54,023 bases of DNA, taken from positions 1 to 54,023 of the forward strand of contig SUWL01000010.1 in assembly GCA_015061495.1 (NCBI GenBank). Direction: 5' to 3'. The notes beneath the pieces are model-generated. The model was not told where the DNA came from, did no database searches, and saw only the letters and a program-made list of their open reading frames with translations. Below are positions 7,181 to 16,050 of the stretch, in pieces. Origin of the DNA: Lentisphaerota bacterium (GTDB taxonomy: Bacteria; Verrucomicrobiota; Lentisphaeria; Victivallales; Victivallaceae). The position numbers and the translations under genes are program-made. The first letter of the stretch is position 1, and every line of letters starts with the position of its first letter.

Positions 7181-9676
7181 ATGGCCAAATTATTGATCGT
7201 CGAATCTCCGACCAAAGCCCGTACCATAAGCAGAATGCTGGGCAGTGATTATGATATTATCGCCTCTATGGGACATATCCGGGATTTGCCGGAGCATGAC
7301 TTCGGTATTGATATCAAAAATGATTTCGCCCCGCAATATGTTGACACTCCGCGCAGCAGACCGGTGGTAAAAAACTTGAAAGAGGCAGCAAAAAAATCCA
7401 ACGAAATCTATCTGGCAACAGACCCTGACCGCGAAGGCGAAGCTATCGCATGGCACCTTAAAAATGTGCTTGCCGCTGCCAATAAAAAATCGGCATTTCA
7501 CCGGGTAACTTTTCATGAGATCACCAGGCAGGCCATTGAAAATGCCATTGCCCAAAAAGGCGATATCAATCAGAATCTGGTCGATGCCCAACAGGCCCGC
7601 AGAGTCCTCGACCGCATCGTCGGTTATCAGGTAAGTCCTTTATTATGGAGAAAACTCGGCAAAGGCAGCAGCGCCGGCCGTGTCCAATCTGCCGCTTTGC
7701 GACTGATCGTGGAACGGGAACGGGAAATTCTCGCGTTCACTCCGGAAGAGTACTGGAACTTTGCCGCAACATTCGTTTCGACAGAAAAAATCTCCATAAA
7801 AAGCCGACTTTTCAAGATCAATCAAAAAGATTTCACCGTTTCTTCTGCCGCCGAAGCCGACCATGTGGAACGTGCCGTAAAAGGCGGTTCCATTCCGGAA
7901 GTTTCTTCGGTCACCACCCAGGAGCGCAAACGCAATCCCTACCCGCCGTTTACCACCAGCACTCTGCAGCAGGCTGCCAACCAGCTGCTGCACTATTCGG
8001 CGACCAGCACCATGCGTTACGCCCAGCAATTGTATGAAGGTGTGGATCTCGGCAACGGAAATTCCGCCGGTTTGATCACCTATATGCGAACCGACTCGGT
8101 AACCATCGCCAAAGAAGCTCAATTCGCCGCGGCAGAATTCATCAAAGAGAATTACGGACCGGAATTTCTGCCACCCAAATTCAACTATTACAAGAACAAA
8201 GCCGCCGCCCAGGAAGCACATGAAGCGATCCGTCCGACCGACGTCCGGCGCACTCCGGAATCACTGGCAGGTCTGCTGGATGCTCCGCAGTTGAAACTCT
8301 ACACGCTGATCTGGAAACGTTTTGTTGCCAGCCAAATGGCGCAGGCCAGACAGGAACTGGTCACCGCAGATGTTCTCATTCACGGGAACGACAAATCCGA
8401 TTACCTTTTCCGGACTACCGCGACATTAACGGTATTCCCCGGCTTCCTCACACTGTCCAGCGACAGTTCTTCTCAAGAAAAAGAGGATTGCCGTCCGGCA
8501 GTTCTGCGTTCACTCAAAGTCGGAGATCAACTTACGATGACCGATTTTGAAAAAGAACAGAAATTCACTGAACCGCCGCCGCGATTCACCGAAGCATCCC
8601 TGATCAAACTTCTTGAAGAAAACGGCATCGGCAGACCATCGACCTATGCGACGATCATCCGGACGATCCAGGACCGCAGTTATGTCAGCAAGGAGCAGAA
8701 TAAACTCCTGCCGACCGAACTTGGTTTCACCGTCAACGACTTCCTCGTTGAAAAACTTCCGGAACTGTTCGATATCGGTTTCACTGCTCAAATGGAGAAA
8801 AAACTGGACGATGTCGAAGAGGGATCTTTACCGTGGGTACTGATGATGTCAGACTTTTACAACCGCTTTTCACCGTGGCTCTCTGCCGCAAAAAACAGCG
8901 GTGCCCCGGACTCATCGGATGCATCCGCCATCATTGCTCTTTTTGATGATATACAATTTGATCCGAAGCAGAAAGTCGGCAGAAAAACGTTTGACGACGG
9001 ACATTTTGTTGCTTCCATCCGGGAAAAATTTGATTCGACAGGTATAATGAGCGAAAAACAATTCCAGGCTCTTTTGACCATGGCGGCGAAATACGCCGGA
9101 CAGCTGGACAGCAAAACAGCAAGGCTCCCGGAAGCCCTGCAGCAAGGCATCCGCGAAGCAGCGATGCGCCTGCAGGAACGCCAGGAAGTGGAAAACACCC
9201 GTCCACCGATCCCGGAAAACGGCGGTTATATGCCGGTTTTTGAGGCTTTCAGCAACGTAACATTCCCGGAAGTAAAACCAGGTCGCTACTCCTTTGATGA
9301 GGGAAAATTTTTCAAATCCCTCAAACGGCAGGCGGCAGATGGCAAAGCGTTGAGTGACAAACAATTGTCGGCACTGAAAAAACTGGTCGGCAAGTACAAA
9401 GATCAACTGGTCAATCAGGATGAGGTATTCCGGATACTGCAACTGGAACTGCCAGCAGCAGATCCGCAGGAAAAAACCGTTTCTGCAGATGTCGAACAAT
9501 TGCTCCGCAAACTTGCCGGAGTCAAAGAATGGGAAACTCCGGCAAAAAAAGGCCGCTTCGCTTTTGATGAGAAAAAGTTTTACCAATCCATCGCACGTCA
9601 GGCAGAGAGAGGGAAAACGCTTTCAGCCAAGCAGATCGCCGCACTGGAAAAACTGGCAGCAAAATACTGTCCGTGA
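7181..9676 (+). CDS. topA: DNA topoisomerase I (type IA) with atypical repeat tail
   Basis: Type IA topoisomerase relaxes negative supercoils by a transient 5'-phosphotyrosine break. The Toprim domain starts MAKLLIVESPTKARTI and has the acidic DPDREGEA motif; the catalytic Tyr301 lies in LITYMRTDS. ATG 7181 is chosen because the family begins at MAKLL and AAGGA precedes it. The 831-residue length is normal, but the C-terminal third lacks any Cys4 zinc ribbon. Instead it has three copies of a ~39-residue repeat, consensus FDxxxFxxSIxxQxxxGKxLS then KQxxALxKLxxKY, at about 604-642, 705-743 and 795-831. These may bind DNA or protein partners in place of the zinc ribbons. The gene leads an operon with two AsmA-like genes. 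Confidence 0.96.
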   Translation: MAKLLIVESPTKARTISRMLGSDYDIIASMGHIRDLPEHDFGIDIKNDFAPQYVDTPRSRPVVKNLKEAAKKSNEIYLATDPDREGEAIAWHLKNVLAAANKKSAFHRVTFHEITRQAIENAIAQKGDINQNLVDAQQARRVLDRIVGYQVSPLLWRKLGKGSSAGRVQSAALRLIVEREREILAFTPEEYWNFAATFVSTEKISIKSRLFKINQKDFTVSSAAEADHVERAVKGGSIPEVSSVTTQERKRNPYPPFTTSTLQQAANQLLHYSATSTMRYAQQLYEGVDLGNGNSAGLITYMRTDSVTIAKEAQFAAAEFIKENYGPEFLPPKFNYYKNKAAAQEAHEAIRPTDVRRTPESLAGLLDAPQLKLYTLIWKRFVASQMAQARQELVTADVLIHGNDKSDYLFRTTATLTVFPGFLTLSSDSSSQEKEDCRPAVLRSLKVGDQLTMTDFEKEQKFTEPPPRFTEASLIKLLEENGIGRPSTYATIIRTIQDRSYVSKEQNKLLPTELGFTVNDFLVEKLPELFDIGFTAQMEKKLDDVEEGSLPWVLMMSDFYNRFSPWLSAAKNSGAPDSSDASAIIALFDDIQFDPKQKVGRKTFDDGHFVASIREKFDSTGIMSEKQFQALLTMAAKYAGQLDSKTARLPEALQQGIREAAMRLQERQEVENTRPPIPENGGYMPVFEAFSNVTFPEVKPGRYSFDEGKFFKSLKRQAADGKALSDKQLSALKKLVGKYKDQLVNQDEVFRILQLELPAADPQEKTVSADVEQLLRKLAGVKEWETPAKKGRFAFDEKKFYQSIARQAERGKTLSAKQIAALEKLAAKYCP
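8990..9673 (+). repeat. Three divergent coding repeats in the topA tail
   Basis: Homologous units lie at 8990-9106, 9293-9409 and 9563-9673, each about 117 bp (39 codons; the last a little shorter). They are recognisable at protein level by an FDE/FDD start, a Ser-Ile/Leu core, a central LS-x-KQ and a final K/R-rich KY. DNA identity is low, so the duplications are old. Confidence 0.7.
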
Positions 9677-9692
9677 CCGATGAGCATCGTCA

Positions 9693-12140
9693 ATGAATAA
9701 AAAGTCATGGTTAAAAAAAATCCGACAAAAAATCAGACTGTTCCGCAAGAGACATCAGCGCAAGCATCAGAATGATCAAGGGACAGTCAAGTGTCGTTTT
9801 TTTCTGATAAAATGGCTGGCAAAAATATCCTGTTATGCGCTTGTTCTGCTCTTTTTTCTGCTGGTTGCCGCAATCGTTTTTCTGGATCCGCTGATCCACT
9901 TCGGAATAACCGTCGCCGGCAGCCGTCTTACCGGCTGCCAAATCTCGGCTGACAAAGTGGAAATTTCTATCTCGCAGGGATATCTGAAAATCATCAACCT
10001 GCAAGTTGCCAATCCTGACGGATTCAGTTCCGGCAATATGCTGACAGCAGATTCGCTGTACTGTTCGATCGTCCCGCAAACGGTATTTGCCGACACGATC
10101 ATCATCCGGGAACTGGAGGTGCGCAATCTCCGGATCTATCCGGAAATCAGCGCTGAAAAGAAACTGAATTTCCAGAGCTTTGCCGATTCATTTTCAACCT
10201 TATTTTCATCCTCTGCTCCGGAAAAAAATTCCAGCTGCCCGGATTTTGTCATTGAAAACCTTGAATTAAAAAATTCAGCTCTGATCACGACAGACTTGCG
10301 CCGGAATAAAAACATCAACGGTTTTTCCATTCGGTTCAACTCCCTTGCCGGCAATTCAAAATCCGGCATGGCTGCATTACACGGTCTGCAGATCATCCCT
10401 TCCGGGCAGAACCGGGCAAGTATGCTCGAAATCAATTCTGCCCTGCTGAAATTTCAATCAATTCCTGGGAAATCGGTATTTTCGTCGATCCGCAACTGTG
10501 AAATCAACAGCATCAAGATCCGTTTCAGTACCGGAGGACAGGAACTCAATGCCCTGCGAAATATTGTTGATACGTTTGGAACCTGCCTCCCCCCGGCAAT
10601 GGACAAAGAACACCACCAGGAGCTGCCGGAAGTTCATGATTTCACCATCCGCGATATTTCTGTATCGCTGCAGGATGAAGCAAATTCCGCTGGCGTAACG
10701 GCAAAATGCAAAATTTTCCACGGCTCTTTGACGAACGGCAAAACAGTTCTGAAAAATGTAAGCGTTTCCACTATTCGCAGTACCGGCAGCGACCTGTTGA
10801 ATCTGAAGCATGTCAATGTTGAATTTGTTCCGGAGTCAATTTTCTCTCCAAAAGTACAAATCCGCAAGTTCCATGCTGAAAACCTCAGTGCAACCGCCAA
10901 TTTGTACGACAGGCAATATTCCGACATACATATTGCTGTCGATGCCATCAATGCCGTGGATGTGCCGGATAACGCACTGAACAGCAGCGAAACAACGGAA
11001 TTGCAAGTCGAATCTTTTGAATTGAAAAACGGCGTTTTGAGAGTCCGGGACCTCCGATCCGGAGAACTTCGCGGCAGTGATTTTGACGTGCGTTTTTCCG
11101 ACATTTACGGCTCCTGGAACCGAGGTTCACTCGGTGTAAAAAAATTAGAAATATCCGACCCGGCTCTGCAGAATATCAAACTGTTGAAACTTGAATCAGC
11201 CCTCTTTGATTTTGTCCCGGAATCATTGACTTCTCCGGTCACCGTGATCAGAAAAGTTGATTTCAACGGAATAAGTGCGGTTGCTGTACTGAACGAGAAC
11301 AACCGTACTAATGTTTACAAATTTGCCGAAGCGCTGCAGGCTCTCATTTCGCCGTTTGCCTCTGACGATCTCGCCCGCGGATCATCTGCGGAAAAAGCAG
11401 ACAGCGTAATCGTAGACAACTATACTATGAATAATGGTCGTTTCTTTCTGCTTGACCGACGCAAAAACAGCAATGTCAGCGGCTTGAATTGTTCGGTTGG
11501 AAAAGTTGTTTTTTCGCGTGCCCGGGGATGGTTCGGATTGTCTGATTTAAAAATATGCAATCCGCGCAATTACAGCCGTTCCGCCCATTTACTGACTCTG
11601 GATTCGATACAGGCGGCTTTCCCTGCCGGAGCGGTTGTCCAGTCGCTGGACTCACTTGAAGTGAAAGGAATGCATGTAAAATTGGAATTCGGAGAAAACG
11701 GAAAAAGCAACATCCATGAAAGTGCAGATGCAGTGTGTACCCTGATTGCCAAAGACAAATTCGTTTGCTCCCCCGAGCCGGCAACTCCTGCTCCTGCTGT
11801 GCCGGAAACCGGAAACGACTCTCCGATTATCATCAAACAATTCTCTCTGACAGACAGTTCTTTTGCCATATTTGATGCCAGACAGAAAATACCGGTAAAA
11901 GTGCCGCTGGCACAATCGCAAAAAAATATGGTCATCGAGAGCAGTTCAAACAGTGATCCGGTCAATACGATCCACAGTATTGCCGCCTTACTGGAAAAAG
12001 AGTGCGACGGAATAACCAATCCGGCAAAGTTATTTATCGAACAGCTGGATAAAACCACCGGCCCGGGGATAAAATTACTCAAAAATTGCGGAAAAGCAAG
12101 CGGTGATCTGCTGCGTGGACTTTTCCCCAGATTCAAATAA
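9693..12140 (+). CDS. AsmA-like / DUF748-type membrane-anchored envelope protein
   Basis: The 815-residue protein has a very basic cytosolic N-terminus (about 1-45), one transmembrane helix (about 45-70, YALVLLFFLLVAAIVFL) and a long periplasmic beta-rich region. The segment after the helix (VAGSRLTGCQISADKVEISI, then LKIINLQVANPDGFSS) is the opening typical of AsmA-like proteins, which in other bacteria act as long beta-groove bridges or chaperone-like factors for lipid traffic to the outer membrane. Repeated blocks of the form 'F-x-V-R-x-L-x-I' and 'D-N-x-x-M-N-N-G-R-F' recur along the chain. It starts 17 bases after topA, so it is probably co-transcribed. Substrate unknown. Confidence 0.8.
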   Translation: MNKKSWLKKIRQKIRLFRKRHQRKHQNDQGTVKCRFFLIKWLAKISCYALVLLFFLLVAAIVFLDPLIHFGITVAGSRLTGCQISADKVEISISQGYLKIINLQVANPDGFSSGNMLTADSLYCSIVPQTVFADTIIIRELEVRNLRIYPEISAEKKLNFQSFADSFSTLFSSSAPEKNSSCPDFVIENLELKNSALITTDLRRNKNINGFSIRFNSLAGNSKSGMAALHGLQIIPSGQNRASMLEINSALLKFQSIPGKSVFSSIRNCEINSIKIRFSTGGQELNALRNIVDTFGTCLPPAMDKEHHQELPEVHDFTIRDISVSLQDEANSAGVTAKCKIFHGSLTNGKTVLKNVSVSTIRSTGSDLLNLKHVNVEFVPESIFSPKVQIRKFHAENLSATANLYDRQYSDIHIAVDAINAVDVPDNALNSSETTELQVESFELKNGVLRVRDLRSGELRGSDFDVRFSDIYGSWNRGSLGVKKLEISDPALQNIKLLKLESALFDFVPESLTSPVTVIRKVDFNGISAVAVLNENNRTNVYKFAEALQALISPFASDDLARGSSAEKADSVIVDNYTMNNGRFFLLDRRKNSNVSGLNCSVGKVVFSRARGWFGLSDLKICNPRNYSRSAHLLTLDSIQAAFPAGAVVQSLDSLEVKGMHVKLEFGENGKSNIHESADAVCTLIAKDKFVCSPEPATPAPAVPETGNDSPIIIKQFSLTDSSFAIFDARQKIPVKVPLAQSQKNMVIESSSNSDPVNTIHSIAALLEKECDGITNPAKLFIEQLDKTTGPGIKLLKNCGKASGDLLRGLFPRFK

Positions 12141-12144
12141 AAAA

Positions 12145-13494
12145 ATGGCATGCACAATGAAAGATTGGAAAAGTAAAATTCTGTCAAGAAAAATCTGTTT
12201 CCATTTGCGGCGCACAAAAAGTAAATCGTCGCCGGATAATCCGTATCCGGGACGATCCGGAATAAAAACGACTTTAAAAATACTCTTGTGGACACTTGGC
12301 ACACTGTTGGCTTTAATGCTGCTATTCATAAGTTTGTTTGATTTTATTGCGTTGAAGTATCTAACCGCCGCCGGACATAAATTCACCGGTTCAGAAATCT
12401 CCATTGAGCAGTTTGCTGTTTCCCTTTTTAACGGTACCGTTCACGCCGGAGGGGTAAAAATATCCAACCCGGACGGATTCAGCTCACCTGCCATGATCGA
12501 AATCGGCAATATATTTGTTGATACAGACATACTTTCACTGTTTTCCAAAGAAATAAATATCAATGATCTCCATATTGAAAACGTGTACATCCGGGCTGAA
12601 GCGCTTGAAAAAAACGACTTCAATATCCTGTCCGCTGCCGATCATATTTTTTCTCTGCAAAAATCACGCCATCCGGAGCAGCAGATCTTGCAAACAGCTG
12701 TCATTCCGGAGCAAACAGTAAAACCATGGAGCCTCAAAATCAGGAAATATCAATTGGACAACATAATTCTGGAATGGCAGGATACCAGAGAAAAAAACAA
12801 CATAACCGGCTTCGGAGTAAATATCAGGGAAATCAACGGTTCGCTGACCGATGGCACGCTGAATATCAAATGCGTGAATATCAACAATCCGGCAACCTTC
12901 AAGGCAACAAAAATGCTGACAAATGCTGATTTGGAAATCAAATACACCCCCGGAACTGTTTTTACAGTGTATCCGGAAGTCGATCTGATAAGGATATCCG
13001 GATTTGATTTCACCTCGGAATACAACTCTTCAGGAGAATATAATGTCACGGTGATAATAGACTCTTTAGCCGCACTATTTGCCGGCAGAGGAAAAAATCA
13101 AACGGCAAATAACCTGAAAAAAACTTCCGGAAACGGCAATAAAAACAAAGATCAACTGAAAAAATCTTATCTTATCATGGAACAGTGCCAAATGAATGTT
13201 CTGGACGACCGAACCGGCAAACCGGCAGTAACTTTGCCGCTTTCGGTTGAGGTCAACATCGCTGAAAATATGAACCTGGAAGATGGGACGGACTTATTCA
13301 CTGCCCTGCGGCAGCAGGGGCTTTCTCTGCAAAAAAGCAGTAATAATATGTTGGAAAATAACACTTTGGTCGACTCTGTAATAAAACAGGGTATAACGTT
13401 TTTTTTCGGTTCAGCAGACAAACAGAATTCCGGAAAAAAATCCCGGTTCAATCAAGTCAAAGTATCCGGCAATACCGGAAAAGACGAAAAATGA
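12145..13494 (+). CDS. AsmA-like membrane-anchored envelope protein, second copy
   Basis: This 449-residue product shares the layout of its upstream neighbour: basic N-terminus, a single transmembrane helix (about residues 45-70), then ALKYLTAAGHKFTGSEISIE and VKISNPDGFSS, matching the AsmA-like opening of the preceding protein. It is about half as long, so it may be a partner or a diverged duplicate. There is no clear ribosome site; ATG 12145 lies 5 bases after the previous stop codon, which suggests translational coupling (ATG 12157 is an alternative). The gene ends at a hairpin that overlaps its stop codon. Confidence 0.75.
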   Translation: MACTMKDWKSKILSRKICFHLRRTKSKSSPDNPYPGRSGIKTTLKILLWTLGTLLALMLLFISLFDFIALKYLTAAGHKFTGSEISIEQFAVSLFNGTVHAGGVKISNPDGFSSPAMIEIGNIFVDTDILSLFSKEININDLHIENVYIRAEALEKNDFNILSAADHIFSLQKSRHPEQQILQTAVIPEQTVKPWSLKIRKYQLDNIILEWQDTREKNNITGFGVNIREINGSLTDGTLNIKCVNINNPATFKATKMLTNADLEIKYTPGTVFTVYPEVDLIRISGFDFTSEYNSSGEYNVTVIIDSLAALFAGRGKNQTANNLKKTSGNGNKNKDQLKKSYLIMEQCQMNVLDDRTGKPAVTLPLSVEVNIAENMNLEDGTDLFTALRQQGLSLQKSSNNMLENNTLVDSVIKQGITFFFGSADKQNSGKKSRFNQVKVSGNTGKDEK

Positions 13495-13522
13495 CCCAAC
13501 GGTAAATTTTTCGCCTTTTTTT
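13485..13522 (+). terminator. Probable terminator of the topA operon
   Basis: CGAAAAAT (13485-13492) pairs with ATTTTTCG (13506-13513), followed by CC and seven T. The stem is AT-rich and the loop 13 bases, so strength is uncertain. Confidence 0.45.
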
Positions 13523-13585
13523 ATAGTCATTCTGAAATTTTATAAAAAAAGTTATAAATCTTGGCAATTTTGTGGCATTTTTCTA

Positions 13586-13640
13586 TTGAAAATCGCAAAA
13601 AAGAGGTTATATTAATAGGCGTATACTAAAATTAGTATAC
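13586..13640 (+). promoter_or_regulatory. Promoter and palindromic operator of the GntR/LacI-type regulator
   Basis: TTGAAA (13586-13591), a 16-bp spacer and TATATT (13608-13613) form the promoter. Seven bases downstream lies GTATACTAAAATTAGTATAC (13621-13640), a perfect 9+9 bp palindrome with a 2-bp centre, covering the expected transcription start. Such AT-rich GTATAC-type palindromes suit a GntR-family dimer, so the downstream regulator probably represses itself. Confidence 0.75.
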
Positions 13641-13672
13641 AAATGAATAATAATTTTTAACCGGGTCAATAA

Positions 13673-14710
13673 ATGAAGTCTGCTGTTGAATTGCCGCGCC
13701 GGGTGGAGAGCGCAAGAAATGCGCTTATCACCTACATTCAGGACAATGGTCTGACCACCGGAGACCGCTTGCCGCCGTATGCTAAACTGCGGGCGGAATT
13801 CGGATTCGGCAGTCAGACTATTGCCGCAGCGGTGGATTCTCTCTGTAAACTTGGAATGCTGGAAGTCCGGGATAAAGTCGGGCTGTTTGTCGCTGATCCT
13901 GCCGGAGGACATCTCACCGGACGCACTGTTGCAGTTGCTATCCGCAAACTTGCCGGCAGTGCTTATGCCGCAACTCTTGCCGGTTTCATCCAGAAATTGC
14001 TTAATGAACAAAATTGCCGTTGCCTGACCTTTTTCCAAAGTACTGATCCGGCAGAGTCCCCCTTCCCTGCTTTGAGCGAATTCCCCGGCTTGGAACAAGC
14101 CGTCGTGGAAAAACGGTGCGACGGAATAATTTCACTGTGCCAATTTTCTCAAGCCGCCCAGCAGAAACTTGAGAAAAATGATATTCCGTGCTGCTTTATT
14201 GGCGACGATGACCATGAATCCATGCCTCTCGGCGTCGTCATCGAAGTCAAGCGTTTCATCAGTGATGCTGTGGAAGCATTGAAAAATTGCGGATGCCGCA
14301 ACATCGTTCAGCTGTGCGCTTCAGCAGAGCAGTTGTCCCTGCGCGGCGGCGCCCTGCCCGCGTTTGTCGGCAATTCATACGACGGCGGCGTGAACATCGC
14401 CGGAAAACTGCTGGCCATGCCGGAAAATTCCCGTCCGGATGGCATCGTCAGCGACGACGATACCATCGTCAGCGGATTGCTGGCGGAACTGATTTCTCGT
14501 CAGTTGCCGCAAGTAACTTATCTGCCGCGTATCGCGACGATCATCCACGCGGAACTCGGGGAAAAATATCCATCTGATAAAATGATGCTTTTCAAACAGA
14601 ATATCGAAGAATATGCCGCTTTGGCAGTCGACCTGCTGCTCGGTGTGCTGCGGGGCGACAATCCGGCAAACAAACAGTTGTCATACCGGTTCTCACCGGT
14701 TGCTTTATAA
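13673..14710 (+). CDS. GntR-type regulator with LacI-like sugar-binding domain
   Basis: The 345-residue protein has an N-terminal winged helix (about 1-75, with LTTGDRLPPYAKLRAEFGFG, a GntR-family signature) and a C-terminal periplasmic-binding-protein-like domain (about 85-345). This resembles AraR-type regulators, which bind a sugar and release DNA. Elements such as KRCDGIISL, ENSRPDGIVSDDDTIVSGLL and IIH fit the LacI/PBP1 fold. It sits directly downstream of a palindromic operator and 40 bases upstream of an aminotransferase-dehydrogenase pair that it may control. The effector is unknown; a sugar or amino sugar is inferred from the neighbours. Confidence 0.85.
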   Translation: MKSAVELPRRVESARNALITYIQDNGLTTGDRLPPYAKLRAEFGFGSQTIAAAVDSLCKLGMLEVRDKVGLFVADPAGGHLTGRTVAVAIRKLAGSAYAATLAGFIQKLLNEQNCRCLTFFQSTDPAESPFPALSEFPGLEQAVVEKRCDGIISLCQFSQAAQQKLEKNDIPCCFIGDDDHESMPLGVVIEVKRFISDAVEALKNCGCRNIVQLCASAEQLSLRGGALPAFVGNSYDGGVNIAGKLLAMPENSRPDGIVSDDDTIVSGLLAELISRQLPQVTYLPRIATIIHAELGEKYPSDKMMLFKQNIEEYAALAVDLLLGVLRGDNPANKQLSYRFSPVAL

Positions 14711-14750
14711 CAAAATGTGTCAGCCAAACCCAAAACAAGGAGGAACAAAA

Positions 14751-16028
14751 ATGGCAATCGACATCAAAGACCTGGCTATCAATGGCGGTGCGAAAGTTTA
14801 TAACGATACTTTCCCCGGCTGGCCGCAATTCAACCCCGCTGTCTATGACAAAATCACCGACATCCTGAAATCCGGCAAAGTCAACTACTGGACCGGTAAA
14901 GTCGGTATGGAATTCGAGAAAAAATGGGCTGAATGGCTCGGCGTCAACCATGCCATCAGCGTTGCCAACGGCACCTGCGCGCTGCATACCGCTCTCGCCA
15001 GCCTCGGTGTCGGCCCCGGTGATGAAGTCATCTGTACTTCCTACAGCTTTATCGCTTCCAGTTTCTGCGCCCTGCAGGCCGGTGCGCTTCCGGTGTTCGT
15101 CGACTGCGGCACCGACCACCTGATCGATCCCAATCAGATCGAAGCTGCCATCACCGAACGCACCAAAGCAATCGTCGTCGTCCACCTCTACGGTATGGTC
15201 GCCGATATGGATCCCATCATGGCAATCGCCAAAAAACACAACCTCTATGTTGTTGAAGACTGCGCCCAGTGCTTCGGCGGTGTTTACAAAGGCAAAAAAG
15301 CCGGTACCATCGGTAATGTCGGCTGCTTCAGTTTCTGCCAGAGCAAACACTTCACCACCGGCGGTGAAGGCGGTATGGTCGTCACCAATGATGAAGACCT
15401 CGCCTGGGAATGCCGTTCTTTCCGTGACCACGGTTATGACGTCAAAGCCAAACTCAACCTGCTGGAAATGGAAGGCAAACAGCTCTACATCCACCGTCGC
15501 GTCGGCTTCAACTTCCGCATGACTGAAATGCAGAGCCAGATCGGTCTGTGCGAACTGGAACGTTTCGACGACTGGAACCTCAAAAACCGTATCCGTAACG
15601 GTAAAATGCTCATCGAACAGCTCAAAGATCATCCGTTGATCAAATACTGCCCGGTGGATACTGAAGAACGTCAGAACTCCTTCTGGTGGGCTCCATTCGT
15701 CATCGATACCGACAAACTCAAAGAAGGCATCGACACCAAACAATTCATCGCTGCCATCGCCGCCGAAGGCGTGCCGGTTTACAGCGTTCTCTGGCCGGAA
15801 ATGTACAAAGAACAGGCTTATACCGACCGCAAAGGTTTCGGTACCGTCGGATATCCTTTCAACGATCCCCGTTCCCGCAACATTGACTACACCAAGTTCA
15901 ACTGTAAAATGGCGAACTGGATGACCGACCGCACCATCAGCTTCTTCACCCACCCGACCTACGATGTCTGCCACGTTCAGGCAATGATCGACGCATTCAA
16001 GAAGGTTGCCGAAGCTTACATGAAGTAA
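14751..16028 (+). CDS. DegT/DnrJ/EryC1/StrS-family PLP aminotransferase
   Basis: Members transfer an amino group to keto sugars or related cyclic ketones using PLP. The 425-residue protein has the fold-type-I features: NGTCALHTAL early, VVHLYG, the VVEDCAQ motif binding the PLP pyridine, and the Schiff-base lysine Lys199 in SFCQSKHFTTGGEGG. An AAGGAGG ribosome site fixes ATG 14751. Next is a Gfo/Idh oxidoreductase 22 bases on; such pairs oxidise a sugar hydroxyl and then aminate it. Codon choice is unusually uniform (CTC/CTG, ATC, GGT, AAA), as in highly expressed genes. Exact substrate unknown. Confidence 0.92.
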   Translation: MAIDIKDLAINGGAKVYNDTFPGWPQFNPAVYDKITDILKSGKVNYWTGKVGMEFEKKWAEWLGVNHAISVANGTCALHTALASLGVGPGDEVICTSYSFIASSFCALQAGALPVFVDCGTDHLIDPNQIEAAITERTKAIVVVHLYGMVADMDPIMAIAKKHNLYVVEDCAQCFGGVYKGKKAGTIGNVGCFSFCQSKHFTTGGEGGMVVTNDEDLAWECRSFRDHGYDVKAKLNLLEMEGKQLYIHRRVGFNFRMTEMQSQIGLCELERFDDWNLKNRIRNGKMLIEQLKDHPLIKYCPVDTEERQNSFWWAPFVIDTDKLKEGIDTKQFIAAIAAEGVPVYSVLWPEMYKEQAYTDRKGFGTVGYPFNDPRSRNIDYTKFNCKMANWMTDRTISFFTHPTYDVCHVQAMIDAFKKVAEAYMK

Positions 16029-16050
16029 TCCGGATAACAGGGTAATTCAG

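Noticed and set aside
14592-15974. 460-codon minus-strand open frame opposite the aminotransferase
   Set aside because: Antisense to a strongly coded DegT-type gene with a clear ribosome site; the translation shows no motifs.
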